A stretch of 64,000 nucleotides of DNA. It comes from Afipia sp. P52-10 (GTDB lineage Bacteria; Pseudomonadota; Alphaproteobacteria; Rhizobiales; Xanthobacteraceae). The position numbers and the translations under genes are program-made. Where the stretch lies: the NCBI RefSeq assembly GCF_000516555.1, contig NZ_AZSJ01000003.1, positions 1,799,212 to 1,863,211 of the forward strand, read 5' to 3'. Shown here in pieces: positions 1-8,355 of this stretch. Each line of letters opens with the position of its first letter. The stretch's first letter is position 1. The notes below the pieces were generated by a model. That model was not told the origin of the DNA, made no database searches, and saw nothing but the letters and a program-made list of their open reading frames with translations.

Positions 1-1
1 C

Positions 2-769
2 GTGGCCGATGTGCGTCTCGTGCGCGCCGACAAGATGAATGCGCTCGATACCGACATGGTGCAGGCGCTGGTCGCGGCATCCGAACGGTTGAAGACCGAG
101 AAGGGTCTGCGCGCGGTCGTGCTCTCGGGCGAAGGTCGTGCGTTCTGCGCCGGTCTCGACATGGGCCGCTTCTCGGCGATGAAGGAGGGCGATGCGGGCG
201 GCATCAGTGGCCGCGATCTGTCGGTGCGCACGCACGGCTTGACCAATCTCGCACAGCAGTCGGTGTGGGGATGGCGGCAGGTGCCGGTGCCGGTGATCGC
301 GGCGGTGCATGGCGTTGCCTTCGGCGGCGGCTGCCAGCTCGCGCTCGGCGCCGACATGCGCTTCCTCGCCGCCGATGCGCGCATGTCGATCATGGAGATG
401 AAGTGGGGATTGGTGCCGGATATGGCCGGCACGCCGATCCTCGCGCGGCTGGTGCGCGACGACGTGCTGCGCGACCTCACCTTCACCGGGCGGATCTTCT
501 CGGCGCAGGAGGCGCTCGGCTGGGGACTTGCGACACGCGTCTGCGACGATCCGTATGCGGCGGCGATGGAAGCCGCGCGCGAAATCGCCGGCAAGAACCC
601 GCACGCGATCCGCGCCGCCAAGCAGATGCTCAACGATCTCGGCGGCGATCCCGGCCCGGCGCTGCTGGCGGAATCGGTCGAGCAGATGAAGCTGATCGGC
701 CAGCCGAACCAGCGTGAAGCGGTGCGGGCGAATCTCGAGAAGCGCGCGCCGAAGTTCGCAGACGTATAA
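2..769 (+). CDS. Enoyl-CoA hydratase/isomerase family protein (5' partial)
   Basis: Crotonase-fold protein, truncated by the window edge: the reading frame is open from base 2, and the visible part starts where family members already have about 10-15 residues behind them, so the true start lies upstream. Seen: the CoA/oxyanion segment SGEGRAFCAGLDM (about residues 42-54) and the second oxyanion-loop segment GVAFGGGCQLALGADMRF (about 104-121). One acidic residue is kept in MEMKWG near residue 132. By alignment from memory the second hydratase glutamate position (RDLTFTG) is Asp, so hydratase chemistry is not certain. The C-terminus EKRAPKF is typical of the family. It probably acts on an enoyl-CoA in the cytoplasm. 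No operon partner is visible; about 1 kb of repeat-filled DNA follows. Confidence 0.85.
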   Translation: MADVRLVRADKMNALDTDMVQALVAASERLKTEKGLRAVVLSGEGRAFCAGLDMGRFSAMKEGDAGGISGRDLSVRTHGLTNLAQQSVWGWRQVPVPVIAAVHGVAFGGGCQLALGADMRFLAADARMSIMEMKWGLVPDMAGTPILARLVRDDVLRDLTFTGRIFSAQEALGWGLATRVCDDPYAAAMEAAREIAGKNPHAIRAAKQMLNDLGGDPGPALLAESVEQMKLIGQPNQREAVRANLEKRAPKFADV

Positions 770-904
770 AGCCGGACGGCTGATCGCAACCCGCGGCGTC
801 GGGTGTTGGTCATAGAGGGACCGCGGCCGGACGCTGCGGGGGCTCATGAACCGACGTTCCGTAGCGGCTGAGTGTGTTGATGCGCTGCTCCATTCGCGGC
901 CGTC

Positions 905-938
905 GTTCCGGGACATCGCGAAGCGATGAGCCCGGAAC
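905..938. repeat. REP-like inverted repeat
   Basis: Arms GTTCCGGG and CCCGGAAC enclose an inner ATCGC...GCGAT palindrome, giving a strong stem-loop. It belongs to the same loose CCGGAA-bounded class as the other palindromes in this interval. Confidence 0.6.
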
Positions 939-1059
939 CCAATACGTCCGGCGGGTGTGACGGCGCATGGCGCCGGTGACTTTGTTAGTAAAGCCCATCG
1001 GGCGCGCTGTTTCATATGATCCAAGATCACGGCCGTAGCGGCAGACTGATCAGCACAGG

Positions 1060-1165
1060 GGTTATGGATTCCGGGCTCGATGCTGCGCATCGCCCCGGAA
1101 TGACGCCAAACGTGTTGCGCCCACCCAGCCTTCTGCGTTGTTTCGAACTTGCGGGTGTCGCTCGC
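1060..1165. repeat. Long direct repeat, copy 1
   Basis: A segment with the ATTCCGGG/CCCGGAAT palindrome at 1068-1103 followed by CACCCAGCCTTCTGC and GAACTTGCGGGTGTCGCTCGC. It recurs in the same order at 1611-1747. Seen directly in the sequence. Confidence 0.75.
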
Positions 1166-1260
1166 ATTGGAAATGCAACGCGTGAAAAAGAAGCCGTGAA
1201 GAGCCCGTAGAGCCCATCGTGCCATCTGGGGCCTCATGGTTCGAGACGCGATGCTGATTT

Positions 1261-1308
1261 GCGCATCATCCCATCCGAAAACCGGTTCCCACTTTTCGGG
1301 ATGATGCG
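1261..1308. repeat. Dispersed stem-loop repeat
   Basis: Arms GCGCATCATCCC and GGGATGATGCG (one base apart at the outer end) around a core with CCGAAAACCGGTTCCCAC. This core resembles the CGGAAAACCGCT cores of elements at 55519-55567 and 63439-63485, so it is a member of the same dispersed family. Confidence 0.7.
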
Positions 1309-1356
1309 TGCCGGGCTCCTCACCATGTTTCCAAGATGAGGCGCAGTGCTTCTCGC

Positions 1357-1398
1357 CTTCAGGTGCAGGGCTTCAGGTACAAGGCTTCAGGTGCAAGG
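1357..1398. repeat. 14-bp tandem repeat, three copies
   Basis: Units CTTCAGGTGCAGGG, CTTCAGGTACAAGG and CTTCAGGTGCAAGG lie head to tail, followed by a partial CTTC. They differ by one or two bases. No gene overlaps them. Confidence 0.8.
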
Positions 1399-1418
1399 CT
1401 TCTCCAATCTCCGCCGTC

Positions 1419-1454
1419 ATTCCGGGGCGCGAGCAACGCTCGCGAGCCCGGAAT
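1419..1454. repeat. ATTCCGGG/CCCGGAAT palindrome
   Basis: Arms ATTCCGGGG and GCCCGGAAT flank GCGAGCAACGCTCGC, itself a hairpin. Same class as the palindromes at 1068-1103 and 1619-1654. Confidence 0.65.
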
Positions 1455-1610
1455 CTATAACCCCGGTCTTCACGAGACCACGGACGCCCATGGCCTTCAC
1501 GCGTCGCTTCAGTGCATCTCAGCTTGTGGGTCCAAGCAAGGCAGCGGCACACGACGTTCCTGCTTCTTGCGGACAGGACGACAGACGCAGCAGACCATCA
1601 CTGCCGCAGG

Positions 1611-1747
1611 GCGTATGGATTCCGGGCCCGATGCTGCGCATCGCCCCGGAATGACGCCAAATGCATTGATGCGTCCACCCAGCTGCACCCACCCAGCTTT
1701 CTGCTGTTGTTTTTGAACTTGCGGGTGTCGCTCGCGAGCCCGGAATG
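1611..1747. repeat. Long direct repeat, copy 2
   Basis: Second copy of the 1060-1165 segment: palindrome at 1619-1654, then two short CACCCAGCT repeats and GAACTTGCGGGTGTCGCTCGC. It is longer than copy 1 because of an internal duplication (CACCCAGCTGCACCCACCCAGC). Confidence 0.75.
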
Positions 1748-1796
1748 ACGACGGAGGATGTTGATGCGCGCGATGGCCGCCTCACGATGCTGTTCG

Positions 1797-2984
1797 TCAG
1801 GCAGCGACGCTGGCGCCGAGCGACTTGATCGCGGCTTCGGTGCCGCCGCTCCCATGCGGGATGTTGAGCGCCGTCAGCGCTACCTCGGCGACGCCCAGCG
1901 TGCCGAGGATCATCGGCGCGTTGACGTGGCCCATATGGGCGATGCGGAAGGCCTTGCCGGTCAGATCGCCGATGCCGGCGCCGATGATGACGCCGCACTT
2001 CTTGTTGCAGTAGTCGCGGAAGGCTGCGAGCTGCTTCGGGTCCTTCACCAGCACCGTGGTCACCGTGTTGGAACGCTCGCTCGGCTCCTCGATGTTGAAG
2101 GTCAGCTCCTGGCCCTCGGACCACTTGCCGACCGCCGCGCGCACGGCATCGGCGAGCAGCCGGTGGCGGGTGAACACATGCTCCAGCTTCTCCTCGAACA
2201 GCATGTTGAGCGCTTGGCGCAGGCCGAACATCAGATGCATCGGCGCGGTGCCGGCATATTTGTTGTAGTGCTGGTCGCCTTCGCGCGCGGTCCAGTCCCA
2301 GTAGGGCGTGCGCAGATCGGCGGTCTTGTGGATCGCGCGGGCGCGGTCGTTGGCGGCGACGAAGCCGAGGCCGGGCGGCGTCATCAGGCCCTTCTGCGAA
2401 CCGGAGACCGCGACATCGACGCCCCAGGCATCCATCTCGAACGGCACGCAGCCGAGCGAGGCGACCACGTCGACCATGAACAGCGCCTTGTGATTAGCGG
2501 CCTTGATCGCCTTGCCGATCGCCTCGATGTCGTTGCCGGCGCCGGATGCGGTATCGACCTGCACCACCAGGATCGCCTTGATCTCGCCCGCGGTGTCCTT
2601 GCGCAGACGCGCCTCGACCTCTTCAGGCTTTACCGCGCGCCGCCAGCCGCCCTTCAGCACTTCGACCTCGACGCCGAGCTTGGCGGCGAAATCGCCCCAG
2701 CCGACCGCGAAGCGGCCGCTTTCCAGCACCAGGATCTTGTCGCCGCGCGACAACACATTGGTCAGCGCGCCCTCCCAGGCGCCGTGGCCGTTGGAGATGT
2801 AAATGTAGGTGCGGCCCTTGGTGCGGAAGAGTTCGGCGAGATCGCGCATCAGGCTATCGGTGATGCCGGGCAACTCGCCCGAGTAGATGTCGATCGCCGG
2901 GCGATGCATCGCGCGCAGCACGTCGTCGGGGATGACGGTGGGGCCTGGGATCGCCAAAAATTCGCGGCCCGCTCGAACGGTCAT
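1797..2984 (-). CDS. PLP-dependent class V aminotransferase (serine/alanine-glyoxylate aminotransferase type)
   Basis: 395-residue fold-type I PLP enzyme of the alanine/serine-glyoxylate aminotransferase family, which moves an amino group to glyoxylate. Seen: N-terminal IPGPTVIPDDVLRAM, the substrate-loop YISNGHGAWE, the cofactor Asp in MVDVVASLG, and the Schiff-base lysine in VSGSQKGLM (about residue 200). The C-terminal domain ends FRIAHMGHVNAP, as usual for the family. Start chosen at the ATG at 2982-2984, preceded by AAGGAAAATGCA; an open frame extends about 107 codons further but has biased, non-family composition. Single gene. Its physiological donor, serine, alanine or another amino acid, cannot be told from the sequence. 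Confidence 0.88.
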   Translation of the reverse strand: MTVRAGREFLAIPGPTVIPDDVLRAMHRPAIDIYSGELPGITDSLMRDLAELFRTKGRTYIYISNGHGAWEGALTNVLSRGDKILVLESGRFAVGWGDFAAKLGVEVEVLKGGWRRAVKPEEVEARLRKDTAGEIKAILVVQVDTASGAGNDIEAIGKAIKAANHKALFMVDVVASLGCVPFEMDAWGVDVAVSGSQKGLMTPPGLGFVAANDRARAIHKTADLRTPYWDWTAREGDQHYNKYAGTAPMHLMFGLRQALNMLFEEKLEHVFTRHRLLADAVRAAVGKWSEGQELTFNIEEPSERSNTVTTVLVKDPKQLAAFRDYCNKKCGVIIGAGIGDLTGKAFRIAHMGHVNAPMILGTLGVAEVALTALNIPHGSGGTEAAIKSLGASVAA

Positions 2985-3187
2985 TGCATTTTCCTTTTCT
3001 TGCCCTGCCCAACTCTCGTCATGCAATTCGTCGTCGCATATGCCGTCCATGGACAAGCCGTGTCCCGGCGCGCGACGCATTGCCGATTCCGACCATGCCG
3101 CATCCTTGCATGGCCGCGCGCCGGCGCAAAGCGCCGGCCTGCTCACACGTGGAAACAGTGTGTTGCGGGCCTTTTGAAGGCGAGCTG

Positions 3188-4108
3188 TCAGCGCTCCGGC
3201 AGCGGGATGAATTCGGTCTCGTCCGGTACCCTGGCGAAACGGCCCGATTTCCAATCTTCCTTGGCTTGCTCGATCCGTTCCTTGCTGGATGAGACGAAAT
3301 TCCACCAGATATGACGCGGCCCTTCCAGGGCGGTGCCGCCGAGGAACATCATGCGGGTGTTCTTGGTGGCGCGTACCGTAATGCGGTCGCCGGGGCGGAA
3401 GATCAGAAGACGGGGCGCCTCGAACCTGTCGCCGGCGATCTCGATCTCGCCCTCCACCAGGTAGATCGCCCGCTCCTCGTGATCGGCGTCGAGCGGCGCG
3501 GTCAACCCGGCCGGCAACGTCACCTCGACATAAAACCAGTCCGACACCATCTCCACCGGCGAGGCGACGCCGAATGCTTTGCCCGCGATCACCCGCGCGC
3601 GGAGCCCGTTGTCCTCCACCGTCGGCAGGCTTTCGGCGGCGTAGTGCTGGAACGAGGGTGCGATCTCCTCCTTGCCTTTCGGCAGGGCGATCCAGCTTTG
3701 CAGCCCGAGCATGCTTTGACCATCGCGGCGCGGCACGTCCGGCGTGCGCTCGGAGTGGGCGATGCCACGGCCGGCGGTCATCAGGTTCATGGCGCCGGGC
3801 ATGATCTCCTGAATGTGTCCCTCGCTGTCGCGATGCATGATGCTGCCGTCGAACAGGTAGGTGACGGTGGCGAGGCCGATATGCGGATGCGGGCGCACGT
3901 CCATGCCGTGTCCGGCGAGGAACTGCACCGGACCGAAGTGGTCGAAGAAGATGAAGGGGCCGACCATCTGCCGCTTGCCGTGCGGCAGGGCACGGCGCAC
4001 GGCGAAGCCGTCGCCAAGGTCGCGGGTGCGGGGCACGATCACCAGATCGAGCGCGTTGCAGGATTGCGGATCACCGAGGATCGGATCGGCGGAGGGCTGC
4101 CAGCTCAT
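3188..4108 (-). CDS. Pirin family protein
   Basis: 306-residue bicupin of the pirin family, cytoplasmic and metal-binding. The metal ligands of the N-terminal cupin are visible: His74 and His76 in RPHPHIGLATVTYL, and His118 and Glu120 in IAHSERTP. The C-terminal cupin (about residues 170-270) includes EERAIYLVEGEIEIAG. Pirins act as quercetinases or redox-linked regulators; which applies here is unknown. ATG start with an AGGAGATT ribosome site. It follows the next SDR gene on the same strand by about 180 bp, so co-transcription is uncertain. Confidence 0.9.
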   Translation of the reverse strand: MSWQPSADPILGDPQSCNALDLVIVPRTRDLGDGFAVRRALPHGKRQMVGPFIFFDHFGPVQFLAGHGMDVRPHPHIGLATVTYLFDGSIMHRDSEGHIQEIMPGAMNLMTAGRGIAHSERTPDVPRRDGQSMLGLQSWIALPKGKEEIAPSFQHYAAESLPTVEDNGLRARVIAGKAFGVASPVEMVSDWFYVEVTLPAGLTAPLDADHEERAIYLVEGEIEIAGDRFEAPRLLIFRPGDRITVRATKNTRMMFLGGTALEGPRHIWWNFVSSSKERIEQAKEDWKSGRFARVPDETEFIPLPER

Positions 4109-4286
4109 CGTGAATCTCCTGCAGAGCGGTGTTGCAGTTAATCGCGACCCGGTTTCGCCGGATCGCGATCGTCGATTGTAAGCGCGTTATCGAGACGCAT
4201 GCGTGACGATGGTGGCGCAGCCGATCACAACTTTGCGTTAACGCCTCCACGTTTTTGGGCCACGCACGGCCCGATCCGTATGCCGC

Positions 4287-5204
4287 TCAGATCGCGTCCC
4301 AGTTGAACACGTCCGCCGAGCGGTCGAGCTTGTAGAACGAGCCCTTCATCGCCGGCATGCCGTGTTCGGCCAGCGACTGGATGGTCCAGCCCTCGCCGCG
4401 ATGCACCGAGCGCAGCGGGCGCGACTGGCCCATCAGGTACACCTCGTTCATGCGCACGCCGAAGATCTGGCCGGAGACATCCTTCGAGGCGTCGCTGAGC
4501 AGATAGCCGACGACCGGGGCGATCTTCTCCGGGCCCATCTGCTGGATGCGGGCGACGCGGGCCTTCTCCTCTTCGGTCTCGGTGGGAATGGTGCCGATCA
4601 GGCGGCTCCAGGCGAATGGCGAGACGCAGTTCGAGCGCACGTTGAAGCGCTGCATGTCGAGGGCGATCGACTTCGACAGGCCGACGATGCCGAGCTTGGC
4701 GGCGGCGTAGTTGGCCTGGCCGAAGTTGCCGATCAGGCCGGAGGTCGAGGTGAAGTGCACGAACGAGCCGCTCTGCTGTTCCTTGAACAGGCGCGCGGCC
4801 GCGTGGGCGACGTAGAACGAGCCCATCAGATGGACCTTGATCACCTGCTCGAACGCGTCGACGCTCATGCGATGGAAGATCGCGTCGCGCAGGATGCCGG
4901 CGTTGTTGACGACGCCGTCGAGCTTGCCGAACTTGTCGACCGCCATCTGCACGATGCGGCTCGCCGGGATCGCCTCCGCAACCGTTTCGAAGTTCGCGAC
5001 CGCGGTGCCACCACGCTTGGTGATCTCGGCCACCACCTCTTCGGCGGGCGCGTTGTTAGTGCCGGAGCCGTCAGCCGCGCCGCCCGGATCGTTGACAACG
5101 ACCTTCGCGCCCTCGGCCGCGCAGAGAAGCGCGATCTCGCGGCCGATGCCGCGGCCCGCGCCGGTCACGATGACAACTTTGTCCTCAAGCGCCTTACCAG
5201 CCAT
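4287..5204 (-). CDS. SDR family NAD(P)-dependent oxidoreductase (MFE-2/3-hydroxyacyl-CoA dehydrogenase-like)
   Basis: 305-residue classical SDR. Seen: cofactor motif TGAGRGIG (14-21), NNAG (100-103), catalytic Ser in FTSTSG and Y166-x3-K170 in YAAAK. The long insert after beta-2 (DPGGAADGSG) and an extended C-terminus ending DVFNWDAI resemble the dehydrogenase unit of peroxisomal-type multifunctional enzyme 2, suggesting oxidation of a (3R)-hydroxyacyl-CoA or a sterol-like alcohol. The same C-terminal pattern (GW...LAE...DVFSWD) occurs in the SDR at 55597-56520, so the two are paralogues. Start ATG at 5202-5204 with GGAAAGAAGAAC upstream. Confidence 0.88.
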   Translation of the reverse strand: MAGKALEDKVVIVTGAGRGIGREIALLCAAEGAKVVVNDPGGAADGSGTNNAPAEEVVAEITKRGGTAVANFETVAEAIPASRIVQMAVDKFGKLDGVVNNAGILRDAIFHRMSVDAFEQVIKVHLMGSFYVAHAAARLFKEQQSGSFVHFTSTSGLIGNFGQANYAAAKLGIVGLSKSIALDMQRFNVRSNCVSPFAWSRLIGTIPTETEEEKARVARIQQMGPEKIAPVVGYLLSDASKDVSGQIFGVRMNEVYLMGQSRPLRSVHRGEGWTIQSLAEHGMPAMKGSFYKLDRSADVFNWDAI

Positions 5205-5669
5205 GGAGTTCTTCTTTCCGTCTCTTCGAGTGTGGGTCCGGTACCGTTCGTCGGTGCCGGTTCATGGAGCGATCCAGAGCTCTGCGCGGCGACCGCGACG
5301 GTCGATACGGAGCTGCCGGAGCGGCGCCACACTAGAGGTTTGCTCCCGCGGTGTCGCTTCGAATTCGAACGCGACGAATGACCCTGGCGATATGGCGAGG
5401 GTGAGCCGGTCTGCGGCGCGGCGATGCCGCTCACGCGTCATTCCCGGATCACAGGGATCGACATTCTTGTGATCCGTCAGGGCCTTGGAGCAGGTTGCAA
5501 GTCTTGTTGCGTTGCACCATATAACGACCGCCGACACGCCTCCGGACCGTGTTGCCTGCGCCCTGGCGCGGTCAGATCCGGACACCAACAGACGATGGAG
5601 CCGAACCGGCTGCCGGCGCGATTTGCAGGGACTGACGCCTCCTCGAGGGCCATCACGAGGAGCAGACGA
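5205..5669. other. Intergenic interval between divergent genes, with one inverted repeat
   Basis: 465 bp between divergently transcribed SDR and GNAT genes. No convincing small gene: open frames crossing it are in-frame extensions of the GNAT or antisense frames. It holds an inverted repeat, GGATCACA (5446-5453) and TGTGATCC (5468-5475), spaced by 14 bases. This could be an operator or a weak hairpin; no other structure is supported. Confidence 0.5.
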
Positions 5670-6320
5670 ATGACAACGAAGCATGCGACCGGCGACCGGC
5701 GCAGCGGAACGATCCGCGTGCTGACGGAGCGCGAGCGGCAACTGCTGCAGGATCACCTGCTGCGGCTCGACCCGCAGAGCCGGCGCGATCGCTTCAACGG
5801 CGTGGTCGAGGACGAGTTTCTGATCAAATACTCCGCCGGATGCTTCGGCGAGGGCGTCGTCGTGCTCGGCTACATTGAAGACGGCCAGGTTCACGCCGCG
5901 GCTGAGTTGCACGCGCCGCAGCGCTCGGCCGACGAGACACCCGAGATCGCGTTCAGCGTGGAGCGCGACCTGCGCCGCAAGGGCGTCGGCAGTGCGCTGT
6001 TCAAGGCGTTGATCGATGAGGCGCGGAAGGCGGGTTATCCGCGATTGCGGGTGACGACCGGGGCGCAGAACGATGCCATGCGAGGATTGGCGCGCAAGTT
6101 CGGCACCAAGCTCACCTTCCGCCACGGCGAACTCAGCGGCAGCATCGCGCTCGACACAGGTCGGCGGCCGGTCGCACCCGCCGGCATCGCGATGCCGTTC
6201 GCTGCCGGTGGCGGCATGCTGCAGGCGATCGCGGGCCTCAGCCTGGCATTCTGGACATCGGTGTTGCGGCTGTATGGCTTGGCGCCGACTCTATCCGAAC
6301 CGCGCCGTAAACCGCATTGA
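5670..6320 (+). CDS. GNAT family N-acetyltransferase
   Basis: 216-residue protein with one GNAT domain in its first two thirds. The acetyl-CoA-binding A motif reads VERDLRRKGVGSALF (about 97-111) and is followed by the helix DEARKAGYPRLRVTT. Residues after about 150 (GRRPVAPAGIAMPFAAGGG...) form an extra tail with a hydrophobic stretch, AIAGLSLAFWTSVLRLYGL, that may associate with membrane. Start chosen at ATG 5670 because AGGAG lies 7 bases ahead; the frame stays open for 82 further codons upstream, but without family similarity. The substrate is unknown. It converges on the TRAP operon, with 13 bases between stop codons. Confidence 0.8.
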   Translation: MTTKHATGDRRSGTIRVLTERERQLLQDHLLRLDPQSRRDRFNGVVEDEFLIKYSAGCFGEGVVVLGYIEDGQVHAAAELHAPQRSADETPEIAFSVERDLRRKGVGSALFKALIDEARKAGYPRLRVTTGAQNDAMRGLARKFGTKLTFRHGELSGSIALDTGRRPVAPAGIAMPFAAGGGMLQAIAGLSLAFWTSVLRLYGLAPTLSEPRRKPH

Positions 6321-6333
6321 GCGCGCCGCAGCG

Positions 6334-7602
6334 TCAGAATTTGCCGGTGACGAAGTACATCGCGATCCATGGCTGCCAGACGACGGCAGCGAGGCAGGCC
6401 AGCATCAGCGCGATGAAGGGAAGGGCGGCGCGGCACAGCAATCCGAACGGCTGCTTGAACGCGCTCATCGCCACGATCAGGTTGAGCCCCACCGGCGGAG
6501 TCAAATAGCCGATCTCCAGGTTGAGGATCATGATCACGCCGAACATCACCTTGTCGTAGTCATAGGCGGCCGCGAGCGGCGCCAGCAGCGGCGCCAGCAC
6601 CAGGATCGCCTCGCCGGTGGTCATCAGGCAGCCGACGATCAGCAGCAGGATGTTGACCAGCAGCATGAAGGTCAGCGGGCTCGAAACGTACTGCTGCATG
6701 AACTCGACCAGCATCTGCGGCGCGCGATGCTCGGTCAGGATGATGTTGAGGCTGAGCGCCACGGCGAGCACCGGAAACAGCGAGCCGCCGAGCTTCGACG
6801 TTTCCAGCACCACGCCATAGAAATCGCGCAGCTGCAGCTCGCGATGGATGAACACCTCCACCGCGATCGCGTAGCAGAGCGCGACGGCGGCCGCCTCCGT
6901 CGCGGTGAAGTAGCCGCTGTAGATGCCGCCCAGAAGGATGACCGGCAGCAGCAGCGACCAGATGCCCTTCCTGAAGGCATCGGTGAATTCGGCGGCGTCG
7001 AACCGCTCGGTCGGCATCTTGCGGTTGACCCAGATCGAATAGCCGGCCAGCACCAGCGTCAGCAGGATGCCGGGGCCGAAGCCTGCCGCGAACAGGTCGG
7101 TGACGCTGGTTTCCGTCACCAGCGCGTAGATGATCATCGGGATCGACGGCGGGATGATGATGCCGAGCGTGCCGCCGGACATGATCGCGCCGAGGGTGAA
7201 TTTCAGGTCGTAGCCGGCCTGCCGCATCGCCGGGTACATCACCGAGCCGATCGCCAGCATGGTGACGATCGAGGAGCCGGAGATGGCGGCGAACACGGCG
7301 CAGGAGAGCACGCAGGCGACCGCGAGGCCGCCCGGCAGCGGCTTGGTGACCGACGACAGGATGCGGATCAGCCGCTGGGCGATCGAGCCGCGCGACATCA
7401 CGTTGCCGCACAGGATGAACAGCGGGATCGACAAGATCACCTCCTTGTCGAGACCGACCCACATGTCCTCGATGATGTAGTCGAGCTTGCCCTGGCCCCA
7501 GCGCAGGTGCACCAGCGCCGCAATGGAGAGCAGGATCACCAGCAGCGGCTGGCGCAGCACCAGCAGCAGGATCACAAATCCGACGATGGCGAGCGCGATC
7601 AT
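6334..7602 (-). CDS. dctM: TRAP transporter large permease subunit (DctM)
   Basis: 422-residue integral membrane protein, the ion-coupled channel subunit of a tripartite ATP-independent periplasmic (TRAP) transporter. It shows about a dozen hydrophobic helices, starting LAIVGFVILLLVLRQPLLVILLS, and family signatures such as SGSSIVTMLAIGSVMYPAM, GGTLGIIIPPSIPMIIYA and LEIGYLTPPVGLNLIV. The ATG overlaps the stop of dctQ by 4 bases (ATGA), so the two are translationally coupled. It probably works with DctQ and the DctP at 8356-9420 to import an organic acid anion. Confidence 0.92.
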   Translation of the reverse strand: MIALAIVGFVILLLVLRQPLLVILLSIAALVHLRWGQGKLDYIIEDMWVGLDKEVILSIPLFILCGNVMSRGSIAQRLIRILSSVTKPLPGGLAVACVLSCAVFAAISGSSIVTMLAIGSVMYPAMRQAGYDLKFTLGAIMSGGTLGIIIPPSIPMIIYALVTETSVTDLFAAGFGPGILLTLVLAGYSIWVNRKMPTERFDAAEFTDAFRKGIWSLLLPVILLGGIYSGYFTATEAAAVALCYAIAVEVFIHRELQLRDFYGVVLETSKLGGSLFPVLAVALSLNIILTEHRAPQMLVEFMQQYVSSPLTFMLLVNILLLIVGCLMTTGEAILVLAPLLAPLAAAYDYDKVMFGVIMILNLEIGYLTPPVGLNLIVAMSAFKQPFGLLCRAALPFIALMLACLAAVVWQPWIAMYFVTGKF

Positions 7603-8186
7603 TCCTGAAACTCCGGCGGCAGCGGTCTCAGTCCGGGCCAGATCGCGTACATGAGGTAACGTCCCGCCGCCGACAGGAAGCCGATCGGAATCGCGAGCTG
7701 GATCGGCCAGACGCTCCAGTCGAGCACCGGCGCGCGCAGGTCGGTTGCCATCGACGACTGCACGAAGACAAGGCCGTAATAGGCGACGCCGATCAGGAAC
7801 AGGCCGGTGATGGCGTCGGCCATGCGGTTGAACCACGGCTCCCAGCGCGCCGGAATCCAGCCGAATGCGACGCGCGGCACCAGATGGCTCGCGGTGGCGG
7901 TGGCGATGCCGATGCCGGCGAAGCTGCCGATCACCAGCGCGAAAATGGACAGCTTCTGCGAGGCGAAGACCCCGGTCGCGGTCGCGGGAAAGCCCATGGC
8001 GCGCATCAGCGGGCCGACCAGCTCGCGGCCGACGACGTCCACCAGCAGGATCAAGGCGATGAAGGAGAAGGCGATCACCGCGATCCAGCATTCGAGGGTG
8101 TGCCAGATCTCGGCGACGCGGCGCGCGAACCGCGGCGCCGGCGGCAGGCCGACGGCAGCGGGAGAAGCTTCAGGCGCGGTCTGCAT
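7599..8186 (-). CDS. dctQ: TRAP transporter small permease subunit (DctQ)
   Basis: 195-residue small membrane subunit with four predicted helices: WIAVIAFSFIALILLVDVVG, a helix around FALVIGSFAGIGIA, ITGLFLIGVAYYGLVF and WPIQLAIPIGFLSAAGRYLMY. The DVVGREL segment near the end of helix 1 matches the family, which usually has ERxGRE-like sequence there. It sits between dctP and dctM, as in most TRAP operons, and overlaps dctM by 4 bases. It bridges the periplasmic receptor and the large permease. The first 35 residues are a cytoplasmic Ala/Pro-rich tail. Confidence 0.88.
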   Translation of the reverse strand: MQTAPEASPAAVGLPPAPRFARRVAEIWHTLECWIAVIAFSFIALILLVDVVGRELVGPLMRAMGFPATATGVFASQKLSIFALVIGSFAGIGIATATASHLVPRVAFGWIPARWEPWFNRMADAITGLFLIGVAYYGLVFVQSSMATDLRAPVLDWSVWPIQLAIPIGFLSAAGRYLMYAIWPGLRPLPPEFQE

Positions 8187-8311
8187 GCAGGGCCCCGGAC
8201 GCGGCGAACCTCAGAGCGAGGGGGCGGATGCGGCCCGAAGGCGCGCGGCGGGATCGAGCGAACCTGTCAAAGCAAGAGTCATCCACGACCGACACCGGCC
8301 TCCCCAGCATC

Positions 8312-8330
8312 GCCGGCGGCGTGCGCCGGC
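8312..8330 (-). other. Intercistronic hairpin between dctP and dctQ
   Basis: Perfect 7-bp stem GCCGGCG/CGCCGGC with a 5-base loop, inside the 169-base gap between the receptor gene and the membrane genes. No T-tract follows, so it is not a clear terminator. It could stabilise the upstream dctP message and keep receptor levels above permease levels; that role is inference. Confidence 0.4.
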
Positions 8331-8355
8331 ATCCCCAACAGCATCCGTGCGTGCG

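Larger units (their letters stand above)
770..1796. other. Gene-free interval filled with dispersed and tandem repeats
   Basis: About 1 kb between two genes with no credible coding sequence. The short frames here have no ribosome binding site or family resemblance. It holds several inverted repeats built on ATTCCGGG...CCCGGAAT, a duplicated segment of about 100-140 bp, a 14-bp triple tandem repeat and a copy of the dispersed AACCGGTTCCCAC-type stem-loop; these are listed separately. It looks like a repeat-accumulation site. Confidence 0.7.

Noticed and set aside
1758..3314. Long plus-strand frame opposite the aminotransferase gene
   Set aside because: It is the mirror of a well-supported minus-strand gene in GC-rich DNA; its composition (His/Arg/Ala-rich) and lack of a family argue against it.
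6073..7608. 511-codon plus-strand frame opposite dctM
   Set aside because: Antisense of a clear TRAP permease; the translation is His/Gln/Arg-rich with no fold-like pattern.
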